Shown one piece after another: positions 1 to 11,100 of a stretch of DNA of 64,000 nucleotides; within the stretch, counting starts at the first letter, position 1; each line of letters starts with the position of its first letter. The translations under genes were made by a program, and so were the position numbers. Under the pieces are notes generated by a model, which was not told where the DNA came from, searched no databases, and worked only from the letters and a program-made list of their open reading frames with translations. This DNA comes from Asterochloris sp. CNOR1 (Eukaryota; Chlorophyta; Trebouxiophyceae; Trebouxiales; Trebouxiaceae): assembly GCA_963969365.1 (NCBI GenBank), contig OZ017758.1, forward strand, positions 1,054,001-1,118,000, given 5' to 3'.

Positions 1-346
1 AATTGCAAAACACATGTGCCCTCTCATAAAACAAACCCCAGTCGCCACCCTTGCTTAGAGATTCAAACGATTATGCATGCCACAGGTTGGTGGAGGCCGC
101 CTGTGCTGCAAGGACTGGGCATGATTGCACAGCACTGAGGACTTCCCTATCTGCTTGTCATGTTGACTTGCTCTCCTTTTAGACCCTAACAAGTTCTTTT
201 GAATTGATAGAGGCTGCTTTTGCACAGAACTGTTAAGCACTGGGATAGCAAGTCTCTTCGTACAGGGTCAAGGTCTGACAGGCGGATTTCCGTTGACTTG
301 CCGCCAAACTTATTGCACACTGCATGTCAAGTTTGATCTCTTCAGC
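1..346. other. 5' flank of the DNA polymerase epsilon subunit gene
   Basis: No coding exon is recognisable here. The reading frame of the first exon of the downstream gene stays open back to about position 293 but has no ATG before 347, so this stretch is best read as promoter plus 5' untranslated region. I see no clear TATA box. Confidence 0.4.
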
Positions 347-3300
347 ATGGCTCACATGCTGAGGCATGAGATCATAGCAGAGTTCAGGACCGAACAGCTG
401 TCCCTTGACCCGGCTGCCATCAAGCTACTTCAGACTCGCATCGAGGAGAGCAATGCTGGCAGGGACATGGTCATGGCTGTAGTAGCAGCTGTGAAGGAGG
501 CAATGGGGTCAGCAGGCATGCCTTCTGAAGTGTGCAACCAGGTCACAACAGACCTGTCATAAGAGCCCCTCATTGCTGGGTGCAGAGGAACCGGTGAAAG
601 TCACAGCACCCATGGTGGAGCAGGCGCTGGCCAGTTGGGGTGGGGAGCCCTCCCAGCTGGAGCTCATGGAAGTGATCTCAGCCTTTGAGACGCCCCGTGT
701 AAAGTTTGATGTCATCAGGCAGCACTTCTACCCCTGCAAGGAGGCCCCCACCCTGCACGGCAGCGCTCAGGTGCATCCTGCAGCAGATGTGCTGGCAGCC
801 TGGCCGCACTTGGCTTCCCCGCTGCACAGGGCTGCCTGTGGTTGTACAAAGCTACAGCCCACCTGATGCTTGCTTGAGAGTGGGTCCCTGCAGCAGCATC
901 CTGGCTTCATTGCTGCCAGCCTTGCAGCGGCCAGTCTCACTGCCCCACATCTGCAGCACACTTGAACGTCACCACCTGCAGGACAAGCTCCAGCTGTACC
1001 TGGACAGGTTGCTCATCTTGCAGCAGCGTCTGCGGCGGCACCCCCTGTTCAACAAGCCTGCTCTGAGTGGGATGGGAGGCAGCCACCAGGACTACTGCGA
1101 GGTGAGCCAGGCACTAAATCAGTGGGACTGCCGCTGTTGCCAGATGGGCCTGACTCATTGCTACAGCACTGTTCCAGGCGCTGTGTTCAGCAGGAGCTGT
1201 GCCATGTCCAGATGGGTCAGCCTTTGCTTGAAACCATGCTTGTTGAAAGCAGATTGCTGGCAGGCGCTGCACTGACAGCTCTCTGCTAGGATGGGCTGCT
1301 GGCTGAGGGCCCTGCTGTGTATGCTAAAGAGAACCGTGCTGTCAATGATGTGCTGCTGGCAGTTTCTTTATGTGGGGCCCCTGCATTCAGGGGCAGCCAA
1401 CATTGGAGCAGAGCAGTGGGCATGTAAGAAGCCCAGCCCATTACAGTTTATGCCCCTGGCCGGCCATCTTGGCTTTGCTGGTTGCAAGTCAGGCAGCATC
1501 ATGTCACGAAAGCTGCCTATCCCAGCTCTCCCCTGGGCAGCCACCTACCTCCACCACAGCGCCTGGCCTTTCAGACAACGCTGGGTGCCATGCAGCTTTC
1601 AAAGACCAAGACTCTGCTGGGCTGGGCTGGGATTAGGTACTGCAACGTGGACTTCATGCCACCACCGAGACACTTTTGTGAATTGACGGATAGCACGCCC
1701 CACTATTGCACCTGCCACGCAAGGTGCAAAGACTCAGGCCCTGCTGGCTGCGTCGAGTGCTGCCGCTGCCGTGGCCACACCATCCTGCGTGCCATGCAGA
1801 TGTCGGAGATCAAGGCCCTGCTGGGTTGCGCGGGAGAGCGGCGCTATGTGATGGGATGCATCAGCCAGCTGGAGGATGGCAAGTACTTCCTGGAGGACCT
1901 TTCTGGGCGCTTGCAGCTTGACCTGACCCATGCAGAGACCACGGAAGGCTTTTACACAGGTCTGCCATGAGCACGGTTCCCGAGCCATTTGGTGTCGGTG
2001 CAATGTTGCAAGACCCAGCAGAGACCACAGAGTGCATGTAGTCAGGTCTCCCTGCAGCAAGGGCTCAGGCACCAAGCCCCTCCTGCAGTCTACATGAAGG
2101 CATGCATATCTGGACTGCACCTTCAGTGAGAGTTTTCACTGCTGGATGATGCTGGTGTTGCATTGGTGCCATAAGAGCTACGATGTTGGAGGTGCTGTCT
2201 GCTACCGCAGAGAATTGTGTGGTGGTGACCGAAGGAGAGCTTGACCACAGAGACATTTTCAAGGTCGCTGCCCTGGGCTTCCCACCCGCGGAGGACCGGA
2301 GAGCAGCTCAAGCAGCCATCAAGGTGACCGCCATCCTGTGGCCTTGAGCAACTGCCCATCTTGTGGGGGGCCAATGCTATTCCAAGGCACAGGCGTCAGT
2401 GCTTCAGAGACAGTGACAAGTTCTGAAGGAAGGCATGCGTTCCACAAAGTTCTTGAGGTTGCAGCTGTGGCCATGCTGGTGGTACGGCTTGTGACACCTA
2501 ACACTGCCACCCATCTGAGGGAAGTAGCTTGGATGACAAGCGGCTGCCTGCAGGGTCTGCTGGGATGCAGGGGGCTCATAAGTGCAGTCCAGACAATGTG
2601 GCTGCCCTGCAGGGCGTCAGCTTCTTCGGGGGCAGCGACCTGCGGCAGAGCCAGGTGGAGGAACTGGCCAACGCTGAGCTGCTTGCTGGGAAAGACCGTA
2701 TGGTGGTGCTGTCAGATGTGTGGCTGGACAGCCCAGAAGTGATGGACCAGCTGCAGACCCTGTTCACAGGTCTGCAACAGTGCTGTTTTCCTGTGCTGGC
2801 TCAGGAATGGTGTGAGCCACCTTTGGTGGACCCGGCTGGCAGCACATACGGTGTGCACAGGGGTCCCCTGCTGCCTGAGGAGGCCACACTGGCTGCTGCT
2901 CCTGTACTGAGATCAGCTTTGTGATCTGGTTGCAGCTGTTGCCCTGCTGCCTGGTGATGCCAGCGAGGCATGCCCCCACACGCTTGCTGTTTGCAATTAG
3001 AGGCTCCTGAGCAGTTGTTCAAGGCTCCTGAGCTGCTGGAGGCCTGCACCTGCAGCCACCATGTAGGCTGCACCATCTGTGGAAGTAGTGCCCTGCCTGC
3101 AGCGCAGGCCCTATTGGCACTGCGGTCAAGCAATACCCCTGCCTGCATTGCAGTCTGTGGCCCTGCATCAGTCTCACTTGGCCTGTCGCACAAGCTTGCA
3201 GGACCCTGCCAGAACAGTGCCCCTGGCTGCAACGCTGATAACCACAGCAGCAACATGTACTTTAAAGATTTTGGGCCCCTCCTGAGCCCACGGGCTTGGA

Positions 3301-5306
3301 CATCTCATTGCGCTCTGCTTGAATGCTAGATTCAGGGCAGGGCAGGCTTTCACAAGCTGGACAACTTCTTAGCGCACTCATCTCCAGGCATTGCCAGGTA
3401 CCCCTTACCAAGGATCTTTATCAACAGTGCGCCTGGAGGCAGCGCAGGCTTCACAATCTGAAGACCGTCCCCTGCGTCCCGTGTTGAGGCACTGGTGGCT
3501 CCTCCTTGTTTGTCTTCTGCTTGGGCAGGGAAACATGTGTAGTGCAGGATTTGACGGCCTGGATGCTGTTCCCAGCGTGTTTGTGCTGATGGGCAACTTC
3601 CAGTCCTCATCTTGCGGCGCGCCCAGCACCAACTATGTGGCAGTCAAGGGGCACTTTGCAGCCCTAGCAGCCATGATCAGCCAACACAAAAACTTGATGG
3701 TGAGGCAATCCGAGCTCCCCTTCAGCAGCTCTGGTGCAGGTCCTTGCTTTTAGTTGTCCAACAATGAGTGCACTAGAGCCAGTGCGATTTTGTGAAGGCC
3801 ATGCAGCACAGCAGGTGCCAGGCATGCTCTGATCAGGCTCCATGTCTTACCGCTCCTTGCACAAAATTGACAACATCCAAGCTATTTGTGCATCCTGCAT
3901 CCCCCAGCAGCATGCTCTTGATACTGCCTTTGCCCGAGCAGCTGACAAGGTCCAAGATGCAGTCTGCACATGCCACTCCTTCTTCTAGCTTGATGCGCTG
4001 CTAACGTCAGGCTCTCTGTTGCTTCCCTTGCTGCAGCAGCCCAGCAAGCAGTGGTTGTTCCAGGCTCCGGGAATGCAGGCCGCAGTGGTGAACTGCCTGA
4101 GCCACTCCTGCCAGCTGCCTTGCAGAATGAGGCGCCCACCAGCCACCCCTCTTGCAGCATTGGCTCTCAGTTGCTCGCCCGTCTGCAGGAGCACAGCAAG
4201 TTTGTGTTTGTCCCAGGTCCGGGGGATGCCGGCCCCAGCAGTGTGCTGCCTCAGCCGCCACTGCGCAAGCAGGTGACAGCTGCCCTGCGGGAGAAGGTGC
4301 CTGGCGCAATCTTTACCAGCAATCCCTGCCGCCTTCGATTCTACAACCAGCAGGTGGTCATCTTTCGGGGGAACGTGCAGGCGCGCATGCGGCGCCTGTG
4401 CCTGGTGCCACCTACTGGTGAGCTGGGCCGCCGTGCTGCAAGGTTATGCAGCGGGGAGGACATGCAGCTCTTCATGCTGCGGGTCTGCCAGTTGCCACTG
4501 ATGAGCAGGGCCAGGTTGCCTCCAGGGACGCTTCTGCAAGCCCATGCTGCAGCAGTCGGTTGCAGCGGCTGCGCCTCGTACTGAATACAGGTGAGCGGAG
4601 GCTCAGGCCCAGGTGTCCTGCATCTGGAGCAGTGCTGTGGGCAATCCTTAAGTGAACAGAAGTGCAGCCCCTGAGTTTGTGCAGGCTGCACATGGGCACC
4701 TTCTGGTGCCACCACATGAGTGGCGGCACAGCCCCTGGAGGCTTGTGCAGACGATGACTGCAGCAGCCTGCATGCAGTGGCCGCGCCTCGTGCTGCCCAC
4801 AGGTTGGATGCCAAGAATTATGCAGCTACCTTGAAATATACTTTTTTTAATACAGCTTAAGGCTTATATGACTGCAATGTACTGTATTCTCTCCTGCAGG
4901 TGACACCAGCTCAGCAGAGGTCATGTTCCAGCACCTCTGCGTCACAGTGCTGCAGCAGTGCCACCTATGCCCACTGCCCCTGGAGCACCTGCCCATCTAC
5001 TGGCAGTACGACCACGCTCTGCACCTTTACCCAGCACCAGATGTCATTGTGCTGGCAGACTCCACTCCGCAGGCCACCATAGAATTTGGGGGTTGCTGCT
5101 TCATCAACCCGGTGAGACTGTGCTTCCAATCAAAGCCTGAAGCTCTGCAAAATAATAGCAGTCATGTTCCTGCCACTTGGCGGCAATTGATGGTGCTACT
5201 GACGTGGGTTTGGCGGGTGCAGGGAGCATTCAGAACGGCTGCCTTTGCAGCCTACAACCCTGCTGAGCGAGAGGTGGAACTGTCAGAGATCCCCCCTCCG
5301 GACTGA
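347..5306 (+). CDS. DPB2: DNA polymerase epsilon subunit 2 (B subunit)
   Basis: Non-catalytic second subunit of the leading-strand replicase, which acts in the nucleus. Exons: 347-541, 588-770, 982-1101, 1800-1959, 2211-2323, 2613-2769, 3548-3699, 4189-4417, 4900-5111, 5223-5306. Phases agree throughout and give 534 residues, close to the roughly 530 usual for the family. Residues 1-60 look like the helical N-terminal domain. Residues 167-219 hold the OB-fold strand VMGCISQLEDGKYFLED. Residues 258-507 hold the inactive phosphoesterase-like domain, with VLSDVWLD, LMGNF, FVFVPGPGDAG and TSNPCRLRFYNQQ in the order seen in human POLE2. The protein ends ELSEIPPPD. An ATG at 356 is an alternative start. 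Intron 3 carries a damaged copy of the start of exon 4. The family call is firm; individual splice sites were inferred by hand. Confidence 0.93.
1585..1645 (+). repeat. Vestigial copy of the start of DPB2 exon 4 inside intron 3
   Basis: The sequence from gtgccatgcag at 1585-1595 onward repeats the acceptor and first codons of the real exon 4 (acceptor at 1789-1799), 204 bases upstream. Read in the same frame it gives LSKTKTLLGWAGIRY, against MSEIKALLGCAGERRY in the real exon. It then diverges and lacks the conserved strand that follows, so it is treated as an exon-edge duplication and not as an alternative exon. Confidence 0.7.
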
Positions 5307-5615
5307 CACCCAGCAGCAGCCAGCATGCCTAAGAGAAGGCTCACTGTTAGCTGCCAGGATGCAGCTCATAGCTGCTGGCAAGCAGCTGCCTCAGAGGGAG
5401 AAAGACGGGCTCTGGAATGGCACGGAATGGCACCCATTGCCACCCCGCACACTTGTCTGGCTCCATGTTCTGGGCTTCTGCATCCTGCAGGCCACCACAG
5501 TCCTGAGCCTGGCCCTGGCTGTGGTCATGATTGGGTCAAAGTAAGCACAGCAGTCATTGTCCCTGAGTCCCACAGCCTGGCCGCTCACCTCCTCTACATC
5601 TTTCCGCATGAAAAT

Positions 5616-5620
5616 TGTAA
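5616..5620 (+). terminator. Polyadenylation signal TGTAA, DPB2
   Basis: TGTAA lies 310 bases after the DPB2 stop codon. This pentamer is the usual green-algal polyadenylation element; assigning it to DPB2 is inference from position. Confidence 0.45.
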
Positions 5621-6083
5621 CAAAATGACTTGTTGCACTGAATACACTGTTCATGATAGCTGCAAAGCTTGGTTTGCCCAAGTGAAGGCCGGTCTCCTCC
5701 AGTACCTGCACATGGATTCAGCTTCCCTGCAACCTCCATGTTTGAAGGCGGCCTTGCAGGCTCTTGGGGCTTCTGCCCACCTCGCGCTCTGCACATTGCT
5801 CAAAGCTCTCTGAAAACTCAAGGTGACCACCTGCAGACGAGCAGGCAGTCTTGCTCAGACTGCTAAGATGTGATTCCTGTGACGGCCACTTGCATCCCCA
5901 CCTGGCAAAGCCCACTCTCCATGGCCATGCTTGCTGAGCCTGCAAAAGCATTCCTCAATGCAGATCAGGCAATATGAGCTTTGCCACAGCATGCAACACA
6001 GCGCTGAGTCCATAATGGATAGCGGCACCTTTTGCCTACTAACACTCTGTCTCCCTTGCAGATGAGAACTCCCACCCCAACCT

Positions 6084-6088
6084 TTACA
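6084..6088 (-). terminator. Polyadenylation signal TGTAA (minus strand), ApaG gene
   Basis: TTACA on the plus strand, TGTAA on the minus strand, about 87 bases after the stop codon of the ApaG-domain gene. Confidence 0.45.
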
Positions 6089-6174
6089 GCCTTTGCCTGA
6101 CCAGGGTTGGCCATGATCTTCTCAATTCCATGGACTCCTGTGCCTGCTGTTCCATTTTTCTTCCGGTGTTTCCG

Positions 6175-7492
6175 TTACACGGCCTCTTCATCAGCACCTG
6201 GCGGCACAATGAACTTGACAGGTCTGATCAGAGCATCAAACTGGCCCTGCAATCTGTCTGAGCTGCCCAGCTGAACCAACTGGAATGAGCCATGCATGAC
6301 GCCGCCAGGGGTGTCCAACGTTGAGATGCTGTAGTACTCACAGATGTTTCCAGGCTTGAGGATGGGGCAGCGCCCAACTAGGCCTGCACAGCAGCACAGG
6401 GTTGGGCTGATAACTTCTGTGTGTTCCAGCCTCCAACGATTCAGCTCACCTGAGCTACCGTGTGGCACTTCTGCAATTTTCTGATTGAAGGTGTTGCGTA
6501 TCACCCAGTGGCGACCTGTAAGATCAACAAAGAGTTGATGTCACCTGCTGCAGTGCTCTGCAAAAGCATAACAGTCGCAGTGCCAACCTAGAACCTGCAC
6601 TTTCATGTCTTCACTGCATGTTCAGGGGGGATGTGTCAGCAGCAGCAGGCAGCGCTCATGGTGTAGCCGTATGCCGGCGCTTCTCATCTTAGCTGCCCCA
6701 CCTGTTATTGGCAATGCGCGCCCTGTATGTGAAAAAATAATCCGAGTTCTGTGCCTGCAGTTGTGGTACAGTCTGCTGTGTTGTAGGTGCATGAGAGGTG
6801 TGCATGCTGTGTGCTGCCCTGGCAGCTGCTGACAGGGAAGCCTCACCCTGAGGAACGCTGACGTTATCTCAACCTGAATGCCCTGTGTAACAGTGATACT
6901 GGTGCAATTCTGCATGTGCATCTGCTCTGTGAGGATACGCAGGGCTGCAAACGCCTGCAGGCAGACCACATGGTGCTGCTTGGCATCATGCAGAAAGGGG
7001 AGGAGCAGGTCAGGCTGGCAAAGCATGATAGGAACAATTGCGGCAGACCTTATCGAGCTGGTGGGCTCGCTGCTCAGCAGGTGATGCCATATTTGCCCTG
7101 AAATTGGCCCGTATGCAAATCCGCAATTGCTTGGGGGTGAAGGAGCCGTTGTGAGGGGCCTGCATGCCTCACGCAAGGTAACCTGTGGAGCTGCAGGAGC
7201 TCAGCAGATTCCTGGAAGAACGTCCCAAGCAGCTCACTCCCAGCAGCTCCGGCATCAAGTCGTTGAGAGCCTGTCTATGGTACTCTGCAGCATGACAGAC
7301 GGCTGCTGCATGGCGTGCACATTATAAGCACCACACAAACGCCAAAGGACCGCCACCTGAGCTGCCAGATGTCGACCAGGTGAATGGGGCATCCTGATAC
7401 GCTGTGAGGTTGAGGGGCTGCCTCATGTACAGCGTTGTGTCCATCTGTCTGCTCTGTCTGAGCAGAGACTTTAGCAGGATGCGGCCTGCCAT
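6175..7492 (-). CDS. ApaG (DUF525) domain protein with unassigned N-terminal region
   Basis: Exons in transcript order: 7357-7492, 7238-7284, 7183-7211, 6847-7159, 6702-6754, 6588-6613, 6450-6515, 6175-6383. All phases agree and give 292 residues. The ApaG domain covers about residues 155-288. It shows TVTQGIQVEITSAFL, DYFFTYRARIANN, VQVLGRHWVIRN, then GLVGRCPILKPGN, YYSISTLDTPGGVMHGSFQ and a last strand near IRPVKFIVPPG. These are the family's strands in order. A 26-base micro-exon (6588-6613) supplies the link between the second and third strands and fits both flanking phases. ApaG domains form an Ig-like fold and usually mediate protein binding; the role here is unknown. Residues 1-70 start MAGRILLKSLLRQSRQMD, which faintly resembles a LYR-type helix, and match no known ApaG partner domain. 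The fourth exon (313 bases) has no stop but may hide an intron. It is convergent with DPB2 and divergent from the next gene. Confidence 0.8.
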
Positions 7493-8135
7493 TCCCAGCA
7501 CAGGCCAGTGGGGACAGAGGCAGTGATTAGAGTATGGCAGTGACTAAAGTCAAAGGCTGCATCTACATGGGCCCTTTGCACGACAGCACAGCCAGTCTGG
7601 ACTGCAGCTGGCCTTAGCCCAGTTTAGGCTCTGTGAGCAGCTTTTTCCTCTCCACCTAGGGTGTGCCTCGCAAGCAGCTGGATGTGACCAAGATAGCAAT
7701 GCTGTGCTTTAAGCAGGATCTGCTTCCCAGGCTTCATTTGAGATCAAATCTTGCGTTGACCATGTGGGTTGCTTTCTGGGCTATTCATCGCCTGCCGGAC
7801 ACAGATCTGCCCGCCCTTCCCAAGGCAGCTATATGGTCAGAGCAAGGGTTCCTCTTACTGGGCCGACCAGAAGCCGCGCTATTTCGATGTGAGGATGGCG
7901 ACAGCAATCATCATTTTGGCAAATCCATTGTTGGCCGTCACCCTGGCAATCTGAGGGCCTCTGCAGTCCGTCACCTGCATGCTGCACCTAGGCACATTCC
8001 AGCTTACATCCTGCCTCGGTTCCCCTTGAGAGATGCTTCACTGATCATGAAAGACAGCCCTATGGGTGCAGGCAGTCCTGTCCAGATTGCTACCTCCCCA
8101 AAGCTTCACTGAAGTGAGGGGGCGCAAGCAAACAA
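7493..8135. other. Divergent intergenic region (ApaG gene / ACBP gene)
   Basis: 643 bases between two divergent start codons, so it probably contains promoters and 5' leaders for both. An open frame from about 7663 reads across part of it but matches nothing and ends before the ACBP start. Confidence 0.4.
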
Positions 8136-11100
8136 ATGCTGAAGGGTGCACAGTGCACACTGCCATATCCAGACCGCTTCCAGGCGGCCTCTCAGTATGT
8201 CAATGCCCAAGAGACTGAAGGTGGTCTTTCAGCCATGTGCTCTTTCATTGCCCTGTCTCGTGGCAGGATGTGCATCTGAGCTAAGTGAAGGGCTGTGCTG
8301 CAGGGAAGCTCAGTCTGAAAGATGACCCCCGCCTGGCGCTGTATGCCCTGCACCAGCAGGCGGTGAAAGGCCCCTGCAAGGATCCCAAGCCATGGTGAGC
8401 AGCATTGCGCCACCGTTGGCTATGAGTCATCGGCCTACTGACATCTGCAGCTGGCAAACAGGGTGCCCTCACACAAGGGCTGTGAGCGCAGCTGCATACC
8501 CTGGAGTTGGTGCACTGCGGCCTGAAAGGCAGCTGCTCAACAAGCCCACCTGCAGGGGCTGGAATGTGGTGGAGTCTGCCAAGTGGCAGAGCTGGAGCCA
8601 GCTGGGTGAGATGGCGCCGGTGGAGGCGATGAGGCTGTACATGCGCTTGCTCGAGTCAGAGCAGGTCAGCTGTGCTACACAGACAGCTTGGCCTCAATGC
8701 CCTTCAAAGGGTGCTGCAAGGACAGGAGCCACCTGTCCAGCAAACAGCGATGGCAGTTGTGCATGATGATAAGCTCTAACCACACCTGTGTTTGCCTGAC
8801 AGACATGAGGTGCATGCTGGCCTCCCACTAACAGGCAGGTGGCAAGGCATCATGTGCAGTGTCCACATACCTGCACTTTGACTGCTGGCAGAGCTGCCAA
8901 TGGCCTGCCACTTATCCAGTGCAGGCTGGTGCACATCATGCATCTTCAGTCCAGCCATCAGCAACATTGCTTGACTACGCAGTGCCCTGCCGCCTGCAGC
9001 CTGACTGGTGGGAGCGGTACCAACTTTGGGAGAAGGGGGCGCACTCCAAGCCCCCAACGCCCGCCACGCAGGCGCCCAAGCCGGCGCCTGCTCAGCCCAG
9101 CAGCGCCCAACAGCCGCAGGGGGTTATGGCTGCCATCACGCAGGCATGTGCAGCAGCTGATTGCCTGTGTGCTCAGCTCACCAAGCTTTGCGTGGCTCTA
9201 TGGAGGCTATATCTGTCAGATGTGCTCATTGCACCCAGCAGCCATAGGGGGTCACGGCCGTCATCATGTAGACATGGGCAGCACTGACTGGCTGTGCATG
9301 TATCAAGCAGGGCTTCAGCTCACTGTTGTCTGCGCAGACGCTGTGTCTGCCACAGTTGGCAGGCTCCCAAGCAGGCGCCTGCACAGCTCCATGGCAGCCA
9401 TCAGCTGCAAGGGTTCAAGGTTGCCATCATCTAGACTTGTGCAGCAGCCAATATGCTTTTGTGCGCACTGTGCTGGGTTGCAGAGCTACGCTGGCCCAAA
9501 CGTACTCTCCTGTGCATGATGCAAACAGCTGCTCTCAAGGTGCTGGCATAGACCCACTCGTGCTCTGCATGTCCGTTTTGCGCGAACACAATGAGGGCCA
9601 GGCCTGCTTCCGGCATGGCCTTGCAAGTTGCGGCCACAGCAATCTGGGCCATGCAGGGCGTGCAGTCTGCAGCGCAGTCTGCTGCACATGCTGTGAGTGA
9701 CACCCTGAGCGTGGCAGGGAGCTCACTGTTGAAGGCTGCACTGCGCGAGGGGCAGTGGGTGCAGCCCCAGATGCGGGGAGACCGCATTCCAGTGCCACGC
9801 TATGAGCATGCCTGTGCGCTCATTGGGCACAGCATGTATGTGGTTGGTGGCAACTGCGGTGAGCACCTCTGGCCGCCTGGATTCTGCAGCCAGCAGATCT
9901 GCATTTGCTGCTGCTCTCGTGTCACCATAGAGGCACTTTAAAAGCTGTGCACGTGCTTGACATGTTCCCAAAGTAATGCCTTGAGCTCACTTGCAGATTG
10001 AGAGCACATGGCTGCTCTTCATCAGCCACTGAAGTTGTCAACTGCTCTCGAGGGAAGTCTTCGTGTCCCCATTGCTGCATTGTCAGGGGCGCTGCCTGAT
10101 CTGCGTGTTGTCCTTGGGTCCTGCAGGTGGGCGATATCTGAACGATGTGTGGCAGCTGGACCTGGACACCCTGGCCTGGAGCAACCTCCAGGTCTCAGGC
10201 AAAGACCTGCCGGCCTCGCAGCAGGCGCTGTCTGCCAGCTCGCCGCAGCAACCACCCCCTGCGCCACGGAGTGGTGCTGGCACTGAGGTGGAGCTGGCCA
10301 CTGCTGCCCTGCCGCCGTCCGCAGGGCATGTGCTGGTCGCCTGGGGCAGCAACCTGCTGAGCGTGGGCGGCCACACCAAGGCAGGCACCTACTCTCAGCT
10401 CCGCAAGGCAGGCACTCATCGAGCGCTCTGTGCGGGTTCATTTTGTAAGGCTGCCTGCTCTTCACGTCACGAGTGCATCACTCATGAGTGCACTCTGGTC
10501 TGTTTGGCCTTGTTGGCCACTGTGCAAGCTGAAGGGTGGCAAGGGCTTGGTCTCTTTGGGCTGCCACACTCTGCCTGATCACTGTGCTGCTGCAGGTGAA
10601 GGACACACAGCTCCACATGACTGTGCGCACGCTGGATACGCACCAGCGCCACTGGTGCATCCTGACGCCGCGGGGCCAGGCACCGCCACAAAGGGGAGGT
10701 CACAGCGTGAGCTATGGGTGTAGCCGTGTCTTACTGCACAGTGCTGCCTGCTAGCAGCCATTGCCTCTGCCACTGAGTGAAGCTGCCCATAGGCCACACA
10801 GAGCATCGATGCTTGTGTGGGTCTCACACTCCTGTTTCTGCTCAGGGCAGGCCACATGTCCGCCCAGTACAATCTGATTTGTTGCAGAGGGGTTACAACA
10901 TCTGCCTCACCCTTCTTGCCCATGCTGCTGCAGGGAACCCTGCTGGGGAGTCGACTGTTTCTGTTTGGCGGAGAGGATGTGACACGGCGGCCGCAGGCCA
11001 CCCTGTATGTGCTGGATCTGGCAGACATGGAGTGGCAGACTGTAGAGGCGACAGGTGTGCATGAGCAGGCCCTGTTTGCAGACAGGGCCAGCTGCCTGCA

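Larger units (their letters stand above)
5307..6174. other. Convergent 3' region between DPB2 and the ApaG gene
   Basis: Holds the 3' ends of two genes facing each other. TGTAA-type signals are present for both strands. No other coding exon is recognisable; the open frames here lack family resemblance and splice support. Confidence 0.5.
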
